Shown here: in pieces, positions 19,690 through 32,969 of the stretch
How positions within the stretch are numbered: position 1 is the first letter of the stretch
How the letters are laid out: every line of letters begins with the position of its first letter
From: Pachyseris speciosa
Lineage: Eukaryota > Cnidaria > Anthozoa > Scleractinia > Pachyseridae
Direction: 5' to 3'
Assembly (NCBI GenBank): GCA_016490735.1
Contig: JAEMWC010000003.1
Location: forward strand, 1,947,501-2,011,500
Length of the DNA stretch: 64,000 nucleotides
The notes under the pieces: generated by a model
What the model was told of the DNA's origin: nothing
Database searches by the model: none
What the model saw: the letters and a program-made list of their open reading frames with translations, nothing else
Program-made: the position numbers and the translations under genes

Positions 19690-22600
19690 TTGTGGATGTG
19701 ACGCCTTATGATCTTGCTAGCTGATCTTGCAAAACTCCACACTCGTGTGGATGTGTTTGTGACGCCTTACGATCTTGCAAAACTTTACACTACTCGCATT
19801 CTGTGGATGTGTTTGTGACGTCTTAAGATTTTGCAAAACTTTACACTTCTTGTCTCCTGTGAATGTGTTTGTGACGTCTTTAAGATCTTGCAAAACTCTA
19901 CATTTCATGTCTTCTGTGATTGTGTTTGTGACGTCTTTAAGATCGTGAAGGACTCCACCCTCGTTAGAATGTGTTTGTGTCGTCTTAAGATCTTGCAAGA
20001 CTCTACACTTCTTGCCTTCTGTGGATGTGTTTGTGATGTTTTAAGATGTTCCAAGACTCTACACTTCTTAACTTCTGTGGATGTGTTTGTGACGTCTTTA
20101 AGATCTTGCAAAACTCTAGACTCGTGTGGATGTGTTTGTGATGTCTTAAGATCTTGAAAAACTCTACATCTCTTGCCTTATGTGGACGTGTTTGTGACGT
20201 CTTTAAGATCTTCCAAAACTCTACATTCGTGTGGATGTGTTTGTGACGTCTTAAGATCTTGCAAAACTTTACACTTCTTGTCTCCTGTGAATGTGTTTGT
20301 GACGTCTTTAAGATCTTGCAAAACTCTACACTTCATGTCTTCTGTGATTGTGTTTGTGACGTCTTTAAGATCTTGAAAAACTCCACCCTCGTGTGAATGT
20401 GTTTGTGTCGTCTTAAGATCTTGCAAAATTCTACACTTCTTGCCTTCTGTGGATGTGTTTGTGACGTATTAAGATCTTGCAAAACTCTACACTTCTTGCC
20501 TTGTGTGGATGTGTTTGTGACGTTTTAAGATCTTGCAAAATTCTACACTACTTGCCTTCTGTGGATGTCTTTGTGACACCTTTAAGATCTTGCAAAACTC
20601 TAGACTTCTTGCCTTCTGTGGATGTGTTTGTGACGTCTTTAAGATCTTGCAAAACTTTACACTCGTGTGGATGTGTTTGTGACGTCTTAAGATCTTGCAA
20701 AACTCTACACTTCTTGCCTTCTGTGGATGTATTGTGACGTCTTTAAGATCTTGCAAAACTCTACATTCGTGTGCATGTGTTTGTGACGTCTGAAGATCTT
20801 GCAAAACTTTACACTTCTTGTCTCTTGTCAATGTGTTTGTGACGTCTTTAAGATCTTGCAAAACTCTACACTTCATGTCTTCTGTGATTGTGTTTGTGAC
20901 GTCTTTAAGATCTTGAAAAACTCCACCCTCGTGTGAATGTGTTTGTGTCGTCTTAAGATCTTGCAAAATTCTACACTTCTTGCCTTCGGTGGATGTGTTT
21001 GTGACGTTTTAAGATCTTACAAAACTCTACACTTCTTGCCTGCTGTGGATGTGTTTGTGACGTCTTTAAGATCTTGCAAAACTCTACACTCGTGTGGATG
21101 TGTTTGTGACGTCTTAAGATCTTGCAAAACTCTACACTTCTTGCCTTCTGTGGATGTGTTTGTGACGTTTTAAGATCTTGCAAAATTCTACACTTCTTGC
21201 CTTCTGTGGATGTCTTTGTGACGCCTTTAAGATTTTGCAAAACTCTACACTTCTTGCCTTCTGTGGATGTGTTTGTAACGTCTTTAAGATCTTGCAAAAC
21301 GTTACACTCGTGTGGATGTGTTTGTGACGTCTGAAGATCTTGCAAAACTTTACACTTCTTGTCTCCTGTAAATGTGTTTGTGACGTCTTTAAGATCTTGC
21401 AAAACTCTACACTTCATGTCTTCTGTGATTGTATTTGAGACGTCTTTAAGATCTTGAAAAATACCACCCTCCTGTGAATGTGTTTGTGTCGCCTTAAGAT
21501 CTTGAAAAAGTATACACTTCTTGCCTTCTGTGGATGTGTTTGTGACGTTTTAAGATCTTGCAAAACTCTACACTTCTTGCCTTCTCTGGATGTGTTTGTG
21601 ATGTTTGAAGATGTTTCAAAACTCTACACTTCATGTCTTCTGTGATTGTGTTTGTGACGTCTTTAAGATCTTGAAAAACTCAACCCTCATGTGAATGTGT
21701 TTGTGTCGTCTTAAGATCTTGAAAACTTCTACATTTCTTGCCTTCTGTGGATGTGTTTGTGACGTCTTAAGATCTTGCAAAACTCTACACTTCTTGCCTT
21801 CTGTGGATGTGTTTGTGACGTTTTAAGATCTTGCAAAATTCTACACTTCTTGCCTTCTGTGGATGTGTTTCTGACGCCTTTAAGATCTTGCAAGACTCTA
21901 CACTCGTGTGGATGTGTTTGTGACGTCTTAAGATCTTGCAAAACTCTACACTTCTTGCCTTCTGTGGATGTTTTTGTGACGTCTTTAAGTTCTTGCAAAA
22001 CTCTACACTTCTTGCCTTCTGTGGATGTGTTTGTGACGTCTTTAAGATCTTGCAAAACTCTACATTCGTGTGGATGTTTTTGTGACGTCTTAAGATCTTG
22101 CAAAACTTTACACTTCTTGTCTCCTGTGAATGTGTTTGTGACGTCTTTAAGATCTTGCAAAACTCTACACTTCATGTCTTCTGTGATTGTATTTGTGACG
22201 TCTTTAAGATCTTGAAAAACTCCACCCTCGTGTGAATGTGTTTGTGTCGTCTTAAGATCTTGCAAAATTCTACACTTCTTGCCTTCTGTGGATGTGTTTG
22301 TGACGTTTTAAGATCTTGCAAAACTCTACACTTCTTGCCTTCTGTGGATGAGTTTGTGATGTTTTAAGATGTTCCAAAACTCTACACTTCATGTCTTCTG
22401 TGATTGTGTTTGTGACCTATTTAAGATCTTGAAAAACTCCACCCTCGTATGAATGTGTCTGTGTCGTCTTAAGATCTTGCAAAATTCTACACCTCTTTCC
22501 TTCTGTGGATGTGTTTGTGACGTTTTAAGATCTTGCAAAACTCTACACTTCTTTCCTTCTGTGGATGTGTTTGTGACGTCTTTAACATCTTGCAAAACTC

Positions 22601-25600
22601 TACACTCGTGTGGATGTGTTTGTGACGTCTTAAGATCTTGCAAAACTCTACACTTCTTGCCTTCTGTGGATGTGTTTGTGACATCTTTAAGATCTTACAA
22701 AACTCTACACTCGTGTGGATGTGTTTGTGACGTCTTAAGATCTTGCAAAACTCTACACTTCTTGCCTTTTGTGGACGTGTTTGTGACGTCTTTAGGATCT
22801 TGGAAAACTCTACATTCGTGTGGATGTCTTTGTGACGTCCTAAGATCTTGCAAAACTTCACACTTCTTGTCTCCTGTGAATGTGTTTGTGACGTCTTTAA
22901 GATATTGCAAAACTCTGCCCCTCATGTCTTCTGTGATTGTGTTTTTGACGTCTTTAAGATCTTGAAAAACTCCACCCTCGTGTGGATGTGTTTGTGTCGT
23001 CTTAAGATCTTGCAAAATTCTACACTTCTTGCCTTCTGTGGATGTGTTTGTGACGTATTAAGATCTTGCAAAACTCTACACTTCCTGCCTTCTGTGGTTA
23101 TGTTTGTGACATCTTTAAGATCTTGCAAAACTCTACAGTCGTGTGGATGTGTTTGTGACGTCCTAAGATCTTGCAAAAATCTCCCCTTCATGTCTTCTGT
23201 GATTGTGTTTGTGACGTCTTTAAGATCTTGAAAAACTCCACCCTCGTGTGAATGTGTTTGTGTCGTGTTAAGATCTTGTAAAATTCTACACTTCTTGCCT
23301 TCTGTGGACGTGTTTGTGACGTCTTTAGGATCTTGCAAACCTCTACATTCGTTTGGATGTGTTTGTGACGTCCTAAGATCTTGCAAAAATCTCCCCTTCA
23401 TGTCTTCTGTGATTGTGTTTGTGACGTCTTTAAGATCTTGAAAAAACTCATCCCTCGTGTGAATGTGTTTGTGCCGTCTTAAGATGTTGCAAGACTCTAC
23501 ACTTCTTGCCTTCTGTGGATGTGTTGGTGACGTTTTAAGATCTTGCAAAATTCTACACTTCTTGTCTTCTGTGGATGTCTTTGTGACGTCTTAAAGATCT
23601 TGCAAAACTCTACACTCTTATGGATGTGTTTGTGACGTCTTAAGATCTTGCAAAACTCTACACTTCTTGCCTTTTGTGGATGTGTTTGTGACGTCTTTAA
23701 CATCTTCCAAAACTTTACACTTCATGTCTTCTGTGATTGTGTTTGTGACGTCTTTAAGATCTTGAAAAACTCCACCCTCGTGTGAATGTGTTTGTGTCGT
23801 CTTAAGATCTTGCAAAACTCTACACTTCTTGCCTTCTGTGGATGTGTTTGTGAGGTATTTAAGATCTTGCAAAACTCTACACTCATGTGGATGTGTTTGT
23901 GACGTTTTAAGATCTTGCAAAACTCTACACTTCTTGCCTTCTGTGGATGTGTTTGTGAGGTCTTTAAGATCTTGCAAAACTCTACACTCATGTGGATGTG
24001 TTTGTGTCGTTTTAAGATCTTGCAAAAGTCTACACTTCTTGCCTTCTGTGGATGTGTTTGTGACGTCTTTAAGATCTTGCAAAACTCTACACTCGTGTGG
24101 ATGTGTTTGTGACGTCTTAAGATCTTGCAAAACTCTAAACTTCATTTCTTCTGCGATTGTGTGTGTGATGTCTTTAAGATCTTGCAAAACTCCACCCTCG
24201 TGTGAATGAGTTTGTGACGTCTTAAGATCTTGCAAAACTCTACACTTCTTGCCTAATGTGGATGTTTGTGATGTTTTAAGATGTTGCAAAAAACTCTAGA
24301 GTTCTTGCCTTCTGTGGATGTGTTTGTGATGTCTTTAAGATCTTGCAAAACTCTACATTCGTGTGGATGTGTTTCTGACGTCTTTAGATCTTGCAAAACT
24401 CTACACTTCTTGCCTAATGTGGATGTGTTTGTGGCGTCTTTAATATCTTGCAAAACTCTACACTTCTTGTCTTCTGTGATTGTGTTTGTGACGTCTTTAA
24501 GATGTTGAAAAACTCCACCCTCGTGTGAATGTGTTTGTGTCGTCTTAAGATCTTGCAAACCTGTACACTTCTTGCCTTCAGTGGATGTTTTTGTGACGTT
24601 TTATGATCTTGCAAAACTCTACACTCGTGTGGATGTGTTTGTGACGTCTTAAGATCTTCCAAAACTCTACATTTCTTGCCTTCTGTGGTTGTGTTTCTGA
24701 CGTCTGTAAGATCTTGCAAAACTCTGCATTCGTGTGGATGTGTTTGTGACGTCTTAAGATCTTGCAAAGCTCTACACTTTTGTGGTTGGGTGTGTGACGT
24801 CTTAAGATATTGCAAAACACAACATTTCTTGCCTTCTGTGGATGTGTTCGTCACGTTTTTAACATCTTGAAAAACTCTACATTCGTGTGGATGTGTTTGT
24901 GAGGTCTTAAGATATTGCAAAACTCTGCGCCTCTTGCCTACTTTGGATGTGTTGGTGACGTCTTAGAGATGTTCCAAACTCTACAAACGTGTGGATGTGT
25001 TTGTGAGGTCTTAAGATCTTGCAAAACTCTACACTTCATGTCTTTTGTGATTGTGTGTGTGACGTCTTTAAGATCTTGCAAAACTCCACCCTCGTGTGAA
25101 TGTGTTTTTGTCGTCTTAAGATCTTGCAAAATTCTTCACTTCTTGCCTTCTGTGGACGTGTTTGTGACGTCTTTAGGATCTTGCAAAACTCTACATTCGT
25201 GTGGATGTGTTTGAGACGTCCTAAGATATTGCAAAAGTTTACACTTCTTGTCTCCTGTGAATGTGTTTGTGACGTCTTTAAGATCTTGCAAAACTGTACC
25301 CTACATGTCTTCTGTGATTGTGTTTGTGACGTCTTTAAGATCTTGAAAAACTCCACCCTCGTGTGAATGTGTTTGTGTTGTCTTAAGATCTTGCAAAATT
25401 CTACACTTCTTGCCTTCTGTGGATGTGTTTGTGACGTATTAAGATTTTGCAAAACTCTACACTTCTTGCCTTCTGTGGATATGTTTGTGACGTCTTTAAG
25501 ATCTTGCAAAACTCTACGCTCGTGTGGACGTGTTTGTGACGTCTTAATATCTTGCAAGACTCTAAACTTCTTGCCTTCTGTGGATGTATTTGTGACGTGT

Positions 25601-28600
25601 AAAGATCTTGCAAAATTCTACACTTCTTGTCTTCTGTGGATGTGTTTGTGACGTCTTAAAGATCTTGCAAAACTCTACAGTCTTATGGATGTGTTTGTGA
25701 CGTCTTAAGATCTTACAAAACTCTACACTTCTTGCCTTTTGTGGATGTGTTTGTGACGTGTTTAAGATCTTGCAAAACTTTACACTTCATGTCTTCTGTG
25801 ATTGTGTTTGTGACGTCTTTAAGATCTTGAAAAAATCCACCCTCGTGTGAATGTGATTGCGTCGTCTTAAGATCTTGCAAAACGCTACACTTCATGCCTT
25901 CTGTGGATGTGTTTGTGACGTTTTAAGATCTTGCAAAACTCTACACTTTTTGCCTTGTCTGGATGTGTTTGTGACGTCTTTAAGATCTGGCAAAACTCTA
26001 CACTCGTGCGGATGTGTTTGTGACGTCTTAAGATCTTGCAAAAGTCTACACTTCTTGCCTTCTGTGGATGTGTTTGTGACGTCTCTAAGATTTTGCAAAA
26101 CTCTACACTCGTGTGGATGTGTTTATGACGTCTTAAGATCTTGCAAAACTCTAAACTTCATATCTTCTGCGATTGTGTTTGTGATATCTTTAAGATCTTG
26201 CAAAACTCCACCCTCATATGAATGTGTTTGTGACGTCTTAAGATTTTGCAAAACTCTACACTTCTTGCTTTCTCTGGATGTTTGTGATGTTTTAAGATGT
26301 TGCAAAAAACTCTTGACTTCTTGCCTTCTGTGGATGTGTTTGTGATGTCTTTAAGTTCTTGCAAGACTCTACATTCGTGTGGATGTGTTTTTGACGTCTT
26401 TAGATCTTGCAAAACTCTACACTTCTTGCCTAATGTGGATGTGTTTGTGGCGTCTTTAATATCTTGCAAAACTCTAGATATCATGTCTTCTGTGATTGTG
26501 TTTGTGACGTCTTTAAGATGTTGAAAAACTCCACCCTTGTGTGAATGTGTTTGTGTCGTCTTAAGATCTTGCAAAATTCTACACTTCTTGCCTTCTGTGG
26601 ACGTGTTTGTGACGTCTTTAGGATCTTGCAAACTTCTACATTCGTGTGGATGTGTTTGTGACGTCCTAAGCTCTTGCAAAAGTTTACACTTCTTGTCTCC
26701 TGTGAATGTGTTTGTGAGGTCTTTAAGATCTTGCAAAACTCTACACTGCATGTCTTCTGTGATGTGTTTGTGACGTCTTTAAGATCTTGAAATACTCCAC
26801 CCTCGTGTGAATGTGTTTGTGTCGTCTTAAGATCTTGCAAAATTCTACACTTGTTGCCTTCTGTTGATGTGTTTGTTACGTATTAAGATCTTGCAAAACT
26901 CTACACTTCTTGCCTTGTGTGGATATGTTTGTGACGTCTTTAAGATCTTGCAAAACTCTACACTTCTTGCCTTCTGTGGATGTTTTTTTGACGTTTTATG
27001 ATCTTGCAAAACTCTACACTTCTTGCTTTCTGTGGATGTGTTTGTGACGTCTTTAAGATCTTGCAAAACTGTACACTCGTGTGGATGTGTTTGTGACGTC
27101 TAAAGATCTTGCAAAACTCTACACTCGTGTGGATGTGTTTGTGATGTCTTAAGATCTTGCAAAACTGCACTCGTCTTGCCTTCTGTGGATGTGTTTGTGA
27201 CGTCTTTAAGATCTTGCAAAACTCTACATTCGTGTGGATTTGTTTGTGACGTCTTAAGATCTTGCTAAACTCTACACTTCTTGCCTTCTGTGGATTTGTT
27301 TGTGACGTCTTTGAGATCTTTTAAAACCCTACACTCGTGTGGATGTGTGTGTGACGTCTTACGAGCTTGCAAAACTCTACAATTCTTGCCTTCTGTTGAT
27401 GTGTTTGACGTCTTCAAGATCATGCAAAACTCTACACTCGTGTGGAGGTGTTTGTGACGTCTTAAGATCTTCAAAAACTCTACACTTCTTGCCTTCTGTG
27501 GTTGTGTTTGTGACGTCTCTAAGATCTTGCAAAACTCTGCATTCGTGTGGATGTGTTTGTGACGTCTTAAGATCTTGCAAAGCCCTACACTTTTGTGGAT
27601 GGGTTTGTGACGTCTTAAGATCTTGCAAAACTCCACACTTCTTGCCTTCTGTGGATGTGTTTGTGACGTCTTTAAGATCTTTTAAAACTTTACATTCGTG
27701 TGGATGTGTTTGTGACGTCTTAAGATCTTGCAAAACTCTACGCCTCTTGCCTTCTGTGGATGTGTTGGTGACGTGTTACAGATGTTGCAAAACTCTACAA
27801 ACGTGTGGATGTGTTTGTGACGTCTTAATATCTTGCAAAACTCTACACTTCTTGTCTTCAGTGGATGTGTTTGTGACGTCTTTAAGATCTTGCAAAACTC
27901 TACACTCGTGTGGATGTGTTTGTGTCGTCTTAAGATCTTGCAAAACTCTACACTTCTTGCCTTCTGTGGATGTTTGTGACGTTTTAAGATATTGCAAAAA
28001 ACTCTACACTTCTTGCTTTCTGTGGATGTGTTTGTGACGTCTTGAAGATCTTGCAAAACTCCACAATTGTGCGGATGTGTTTGTGTCGTCTTAAGATCTT
28101 GCAAAATTCTACACTTCGTGCCGTCTGTAGATGTGTCTGTGACGTTTTAAGATCTTGCAAAACTCTACACTTCCTGCCTTCTGTGGATGTGTTTGTGACG
28201 TCTTTAAGATCTTGCAAAACTCTACACTCGTGTGGATGTGTTTGTGACGTCTTAAGATCTTGCAAAACTCTATACTTCATGTGTTCTGTGAATGTGTTTT
28301 CGACGTCTTTAAGATCTTGCAAAACTCTACAGTTCTTGTCTTCTGTGGATGTGTTTGTGACGTCTTCAAGATCTTGCAAAACTCTACAGTCGTGTGGATA
28401 TGTTTGTGACGTCTTAAGATCTTGCAAAACTCTACACTCCTGTGGATGTGTTTGTGACGTCTTAAGATCTTCCAAAAGTCTACACTTCTTGCCTTCTGTG
28501 GATGTGTTTGTGACGTCTTTAAGATATTTCAAAACTCTACATTCGTGTGGATGTGTTTGTGACGTCTTAAGATGTTGCAAAACTCTACACTTCTTTCCCT

Positions 28601-28972
28601 CAGTGGTTGTGTTTGACGTCTTTAAGATTTTGCGAAATTCTACACTCGTGTGGATGTGTTTGTGACGTCTGAAGATCTTCCAAAACTCTACACTTCTTGC
28701 CTTCTGTGGATGTTTTTCTGATGTCTCTAAGATCTTGCAAAACGCTACATTCATGTGGATGTGTTTGTGACGTCTTAAGATCTTGCAAAACTCTACACTT
28801 CTAGCCTTCTTTGGATGTGTTTGTGACGTCTTTGAGACCTAGCAAAACTCTACACTCGTGTGGATGTGTTTGTGACGTCTTAAGATCTTTCAAAACTCTA
28901 CAATTCATGTCTTTTGTGAATGTGTTTCTGACGTCTTTAAGATCTTGCAAAACTCTACACTCGTGTGGATGT
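19690..28972. repeat. 9.3-kb satellite-like tandem array with higher-order structure
   Basis: The array is built from two main units: a long one of 57 bp (CTTCTTGCCTTCTGTGGATG, then TGTTTGTGACGTCTTTAAGA) and a short one of 48 bp (ACTCGTGTGGATG and the same tail with CTTAAG). Variants end TCTCCTGTGAATG, TCATGTCTTCTGTGATTG or CCACCCTCGTGTGAATG. I estimate about 170 units. The three variants come as an ordered trio; the TCTCCTGTGAATG variant recurs at about 20281, 20821 and 21361 (540-bp steps) and then at about 22120 and 22870. Larger blocks also repeat (24240-24530 against 26255-26530). Nearly every unit contains GACGTC, CTTTAAG or CTTAAG, and AGATCTTG. Long open frames on both strands follow from unit lengths divisible by three (57, 48, dimer 105). 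Confidence 0.95.
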
Positions 28973-29777
28973 GATTTGTTTGTTTGGAAATTACAGCTGA
29001 ACTTAACTGAACTGAACTGGGCAGTACTTGATGAAAGTTACTGGCAAAGTAGTTCGAACATGGCTCAGTGGATGAAGTTAGCTAAATAGGGCGAGATAAA
29101 CTAACAGTAACGTTTTCAAGATAATCCGGCCGTTATCCTAAGTAAAACTGACACTTCTTTTGAATTGTATTCGTCCCCATCCGCAGCCCTTTGAAGAAAA
29201 AATGAAGTTATAGAGTATGTACACGCACCTGCAAGAAATTTGTAGGACATGCATAAATGGAAAAAGCTAAGGCTAGAGTGGTTTCAGTTGAGTGTCGTAC
29301 AAAAAAAACTAAAAGTAATTATTCCGAAAAAACAGATGCAAACAATGGAATAAAGCAATCCGAGTATGGCGCATTTAAAACGGAGTAGATATTTCCAGCT
29401 AGAACCATTGCCTTTGAGAGGAAAGCGGAATTTTTCGAATTTTAGTGGCACTCGATCCTGTTTATTTATTAGTACTATTTATTGGTACTAGAGATAAAAT
29501 TTCTGAAGACATTTGTTTAGTTCTTGTGGCGACATTTTTTCAAATGGATTTGCAAATTCTCTATACGTACTTTTCTTGTGTAAATCATGTTTTTCTTATG
29601 CTAACTAGTGTTTAATCAGAATAATTTCCATAAGAAGAGCAGGTAGGTTTGTATCAAAACAAGGTCACACCTAGCCTCGCATTCAATCAAAGGCCAGGGT
29701 ACTGAGCAAAGAGCTGTTAAATGGTCTTTTCAGCCTCTCCTGCTTCCAAAGGAGGAACATCATCCTGAAGTACTTAA
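28973..29777. other. Flank between array and next transposon
   Basis: The array ends abruptly at ATTTGTTTGTTTGGAAATTACAG. A short AACTGAACT-type repeat follows (28998-29017). No gene or RNA recognised. Confidence 0.4.
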
Positions 29778-31340
29778 AGGAACAGTATCCCGATTCTGTG
29801 CATGCTCAAAATTTTGATTTTTGTTCATCCTGTCGTGAAATCAAAAGATGCGAGAAGAAAAAAAAAGTCGTTCAAAAATCCGTTTGCATCGTGCTCAGTT
29901 GAGTTCGATATTACCCTTAATCTTCTCAGAATTATAGATTAATGATACATAGTTCTTGTTGGGTAGCAAATTCGTGCAATCAGGATTTTTTGGGGTTGTT
30001 TTTAATGCCGTTGGCCGGAGGACCGAGGGGAGGAAAACGCTATGGCGCCCGTTGAAGGCTTTTTTCTCCCGCCAGCTTCTACAAAAGCTCAGATAATCGT
30101 GAAAGGAATAAGCAGAAATGGAACCAGCAGCATGGCAGAATATATAAAAAAATAAAGCAATCCATGAGACATGAAAACGGCTAAAGGAATGGTCTGAATG
30201 GTGTCTGTATTCCACCTATATAGCCTTCGCCCAGCATTTGCTGTCGCTGGAAATGCGAAGGAGAGCAAGGTAAAGTGAAATCTTCGCCAGTTTCCGAGAA
30301 AATGTAAACAAACAATTATGCATGCGTAAAAATATATTTGTCGTTATAAAATCATTTAGGTCTCTCCGAACAACCGTTGAGGAAAGGCCAAAGCCTGACA
30401 AGATTCCCGCCAAGCGGGAGACTTTTGCAAATTATTCCACTTTTCAAAAGTAGTTTCCTGACGTTAAATGCGATGTTCGAACATTATCTTACTGCAGTTT
30501 GAAACTTAAGACATGTTCTATTTGAAAATATGAATGAATCTTTTTAAACATGAAATGAAAACTCGACAAACGCTTACGTGGTTATATCTGAACTCCTCAC
30601 AGTCGAGCGGACTAACTCTAATGTGGCAAAGAGTCTGGTTGCGTAAAAATTCATAACTCGCATTATATTTCTGCTTTTATAGTTATTTTGGTCTCTTTGC
30701 AAAGCTACAGAAGTGTAGTATTTGAATTGCCGAACGACCGTTCATGAAAGTGCTAAATGAAGATCACAATTAGTTTCGCGTTAGTTAATAAAGAACGTGA
30801 CGAAGTTTACGCTAAGCGGCACGTTTGAAAATTATGAACGTTTGGAAATTTTCTTAGCGGCGTTAAATTCCATGTTCCAACATAATTTTTACATGGTTTT
30901 AAAGCTCAAGACATGTTATATTTGAAACTGTGACTGAATTTTTCTACAGAAAAAATGTGAAAGCCACAAACACTTACGTGGTTAAGATATGAAGTCTTCA
31001 CAGTTTACAAGTGCTGTGAAATGACACAGTTTTTACGCTGCGAAAAAAGCTAAAACTTGAGTTGTATTTGTCTTTGAAGAATGATTTCGGTGACTTTGCA
31101 AAGCTTAACAAATGTAGTTTCTTTATTTCCGATGGACCGTTAAAGCATTCAGAATTAACCGCGTTTCTCACCGTAAGAATATGAGTGAGGTACATTCACA
31201 AGGTTGTTATAGCGAGAGCAAAGGATGTAACCAACCGATCGATCAATGCCATCTTGGCGCCTCAATATATGACAGTTCTATTTTTTTTTTCACAGATACC
31301 AGATGACGTTCGCGCGTGCGCATTATCGGGACAGTGTCCT
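29778..31340. mobile_element. TTAA-flanked DNA element, about 1.56 kb
   Basis: TTAA occurs at both edges (29774-29777 and 31341-31344). The ends are inverted repeats: AGGAACAGTATCCCGATTCT on the left and AGGACACTGTCCCGATAATG read inwards on the right, continuing through TGYGCAYGC. A TTAA target fits the piggyBac or Kolobok superfamilies. Open frames inside (29895-30413, minus) match nothing I know and no transposase is visible, so it is non-autonomous. Confidence 0.65.
30420..31170. repeat. Two diverged tandem copies of about 400 bp inside the TTAA element
   Basis: Copy 1 (about 30420-30830) and copy 2 (about 30831-31170) share GTTAAATKCSATGTTCSAACAT, AAGACATGTTMTATTTGAAA, GACAAACGCTTACGTGGTTA-like and TTTGCAAAGCT blocks in order. 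Non-coding. Confidence 0.75.
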
Positions 31341-31930
31341 TTAAACTGGAAGAACACTTCAAAGACCTTGAAGAACTGTTGTGGGTTACGAAGACGTCTT
31401 CTTCGCTATCGCTCATCGTTGTTTAAGAACAATGTTAGCCGAGTGCAAAATTTAATAGCAGCGGCTCAACCACGTGCAGTGTACTAAATGCAGTGTTTAT
31501 GCAAATTAATGTAACAAACACTTTTACCAGCATATCATATAGACAAAAGAATATGTCTATACATATTGTTGTGAAATACTACAAAACAAAATTCAATCCC
31601 ACTGTGTACCAGTAAACAAAAACGCATTGTTTTCAAAATTTTACAGCCTACAATTCGCCATTGAAAATTAAATTTCAAATAAAACTTGATTAAGTAGGAA
31701 ATAAGTTTTCTATTTTCAATTTGCTACTCTCAAACAAGAGCAAATTAGTTCCTCTTTCACCCTTCCTTGATGAAGATGGAATTTGTGTTGGTAGTCGGAT
31801 CGGATTGAGAAAGCCAATATACCATATTCAAGCCGTCACCCTTTGGTGTTGTCACCTGATCATGAGCTGAGTCGTCTCATCCTTATGACTTAAAAATGGA
31901 GGCGCCGGCTGACTTGACTTTTCCACTGGT

Positions 31931-32347
31931 TTCAATCTGATCCTGTTTCTTGACATCGATAGTCGTTCTTTGACACAACAATTAGTCACTTTCCAGCTTT
32001 ATTCGCCACGGTTTTGAACTTTGAAGTTAAGCTTTCTTCTTTGGTAAGAAAATTAAAGTATGGTGAAATGCCTTTTCCAGCTGAATCGCCTTCGAAAAAT
32101 CCAACTTTGCAAGCCCGTACGGGAACGAATTCCCTGGTATCAATTTGATCCTGTTTCTTGACAACGATAGTCGTTCTTTGACACAACAATTAGTCACTTT
32201 CCAGCATTATCCGCCACGGTTTTGAACTTTGAAGTTAAGCTTTCTTCTTTGGTAAGAAAATTAAAGTATGGCGGAAAATGCCTTTTCCAGCTGAATCGCC
32301 TTCGAAAAATCTAACTTTGCAAGTCCGTGCGAGAACAAATTCCCTGG
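31931..32347. repeat. Recent 208-bp tandem duplication
   Basis: GATCCTGTTTCTTGACA starts at 31939 and again at 32147, and the two copies are nearly identical through CCTGGTATCAAT. The few differences (a CGG/TGG pair, small indels) indicate recent origin. It makes a short minus-strand frame (31986-32189) that I do not consider a gene. Confidence 0.9.
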
Positions 32348-32969
32348 TATCAATCAGAAATATTGTTCCAAAACAATGTAGTTCACGTCCATGGAACTGT
32401 TTTTCTATCACAATTTCGGTCCACCACGGTAATCAGCATTAAGAATGGACTTTTTTCAAGTCTACTTGGATGAAGATAAATCTTCATAGAAGCGCCATGA
32501 GTGCTGTGAACGTTTCGCAAGTTTGGAGTACTGCCGGCCATTTTGTTTATTTATTCTTCTCTTTCCCAGGATTTTTACGGATAGAAATCCTCGGTAAAAG
32601 ACTGAGAATGACAACAAATTCTTGCGGCGAGATAGCGGGAAAATTAAACAGGAGGAAATCAAATTATCAATTCGCCGTAATCGTTCGAAGTACAGTACAC
32701 TTTCATACGCCAAGAATGTCCGATATTTCCCCTAAACAGCCAAAAATCGATTTATTTATTAGTGGAAATTCTCCAGACAACAAACTTTCTTTATTATCTT
32801 TATTTCTTCGCTGTTGCAGACAACCGTAGATTACTCAACAGTGCCGCCATCTTTTTTTTTTAAATTTGAACCGCCTGCGAATTTCTATAGCAACGATCAT
32901 CCAATAGCATCTCGCCAAAGAAAGAAAGTAATTGACAGCTCTCTAGACTGCTCTGAAGTTACTCCGCTC
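32348..32969. other. No recognised gene
   Basis: Overlapping open frames on both strands (32462-32829) show no family features. It lies directly 5' of the BEL/Pao relic but does not read as its RNase H or protease part. Confidence 0.4.

Noticed and set aside
19717..28754. Dozens of repeat proteins (CGCVCDVLRSCKTLH, VLQDLKDVTNTSTEGKK) on both strands
   Set aside because: They overlap on opposite strands, are broken by 56-bp unit variants, have no start context or splice signals, and follow from unit lengths divisible by three.
19690..28972. CRISPR-like array
   Set aside because: Units are contiguous and similar throughout, with no unique spacers; the context is eukaryotic.
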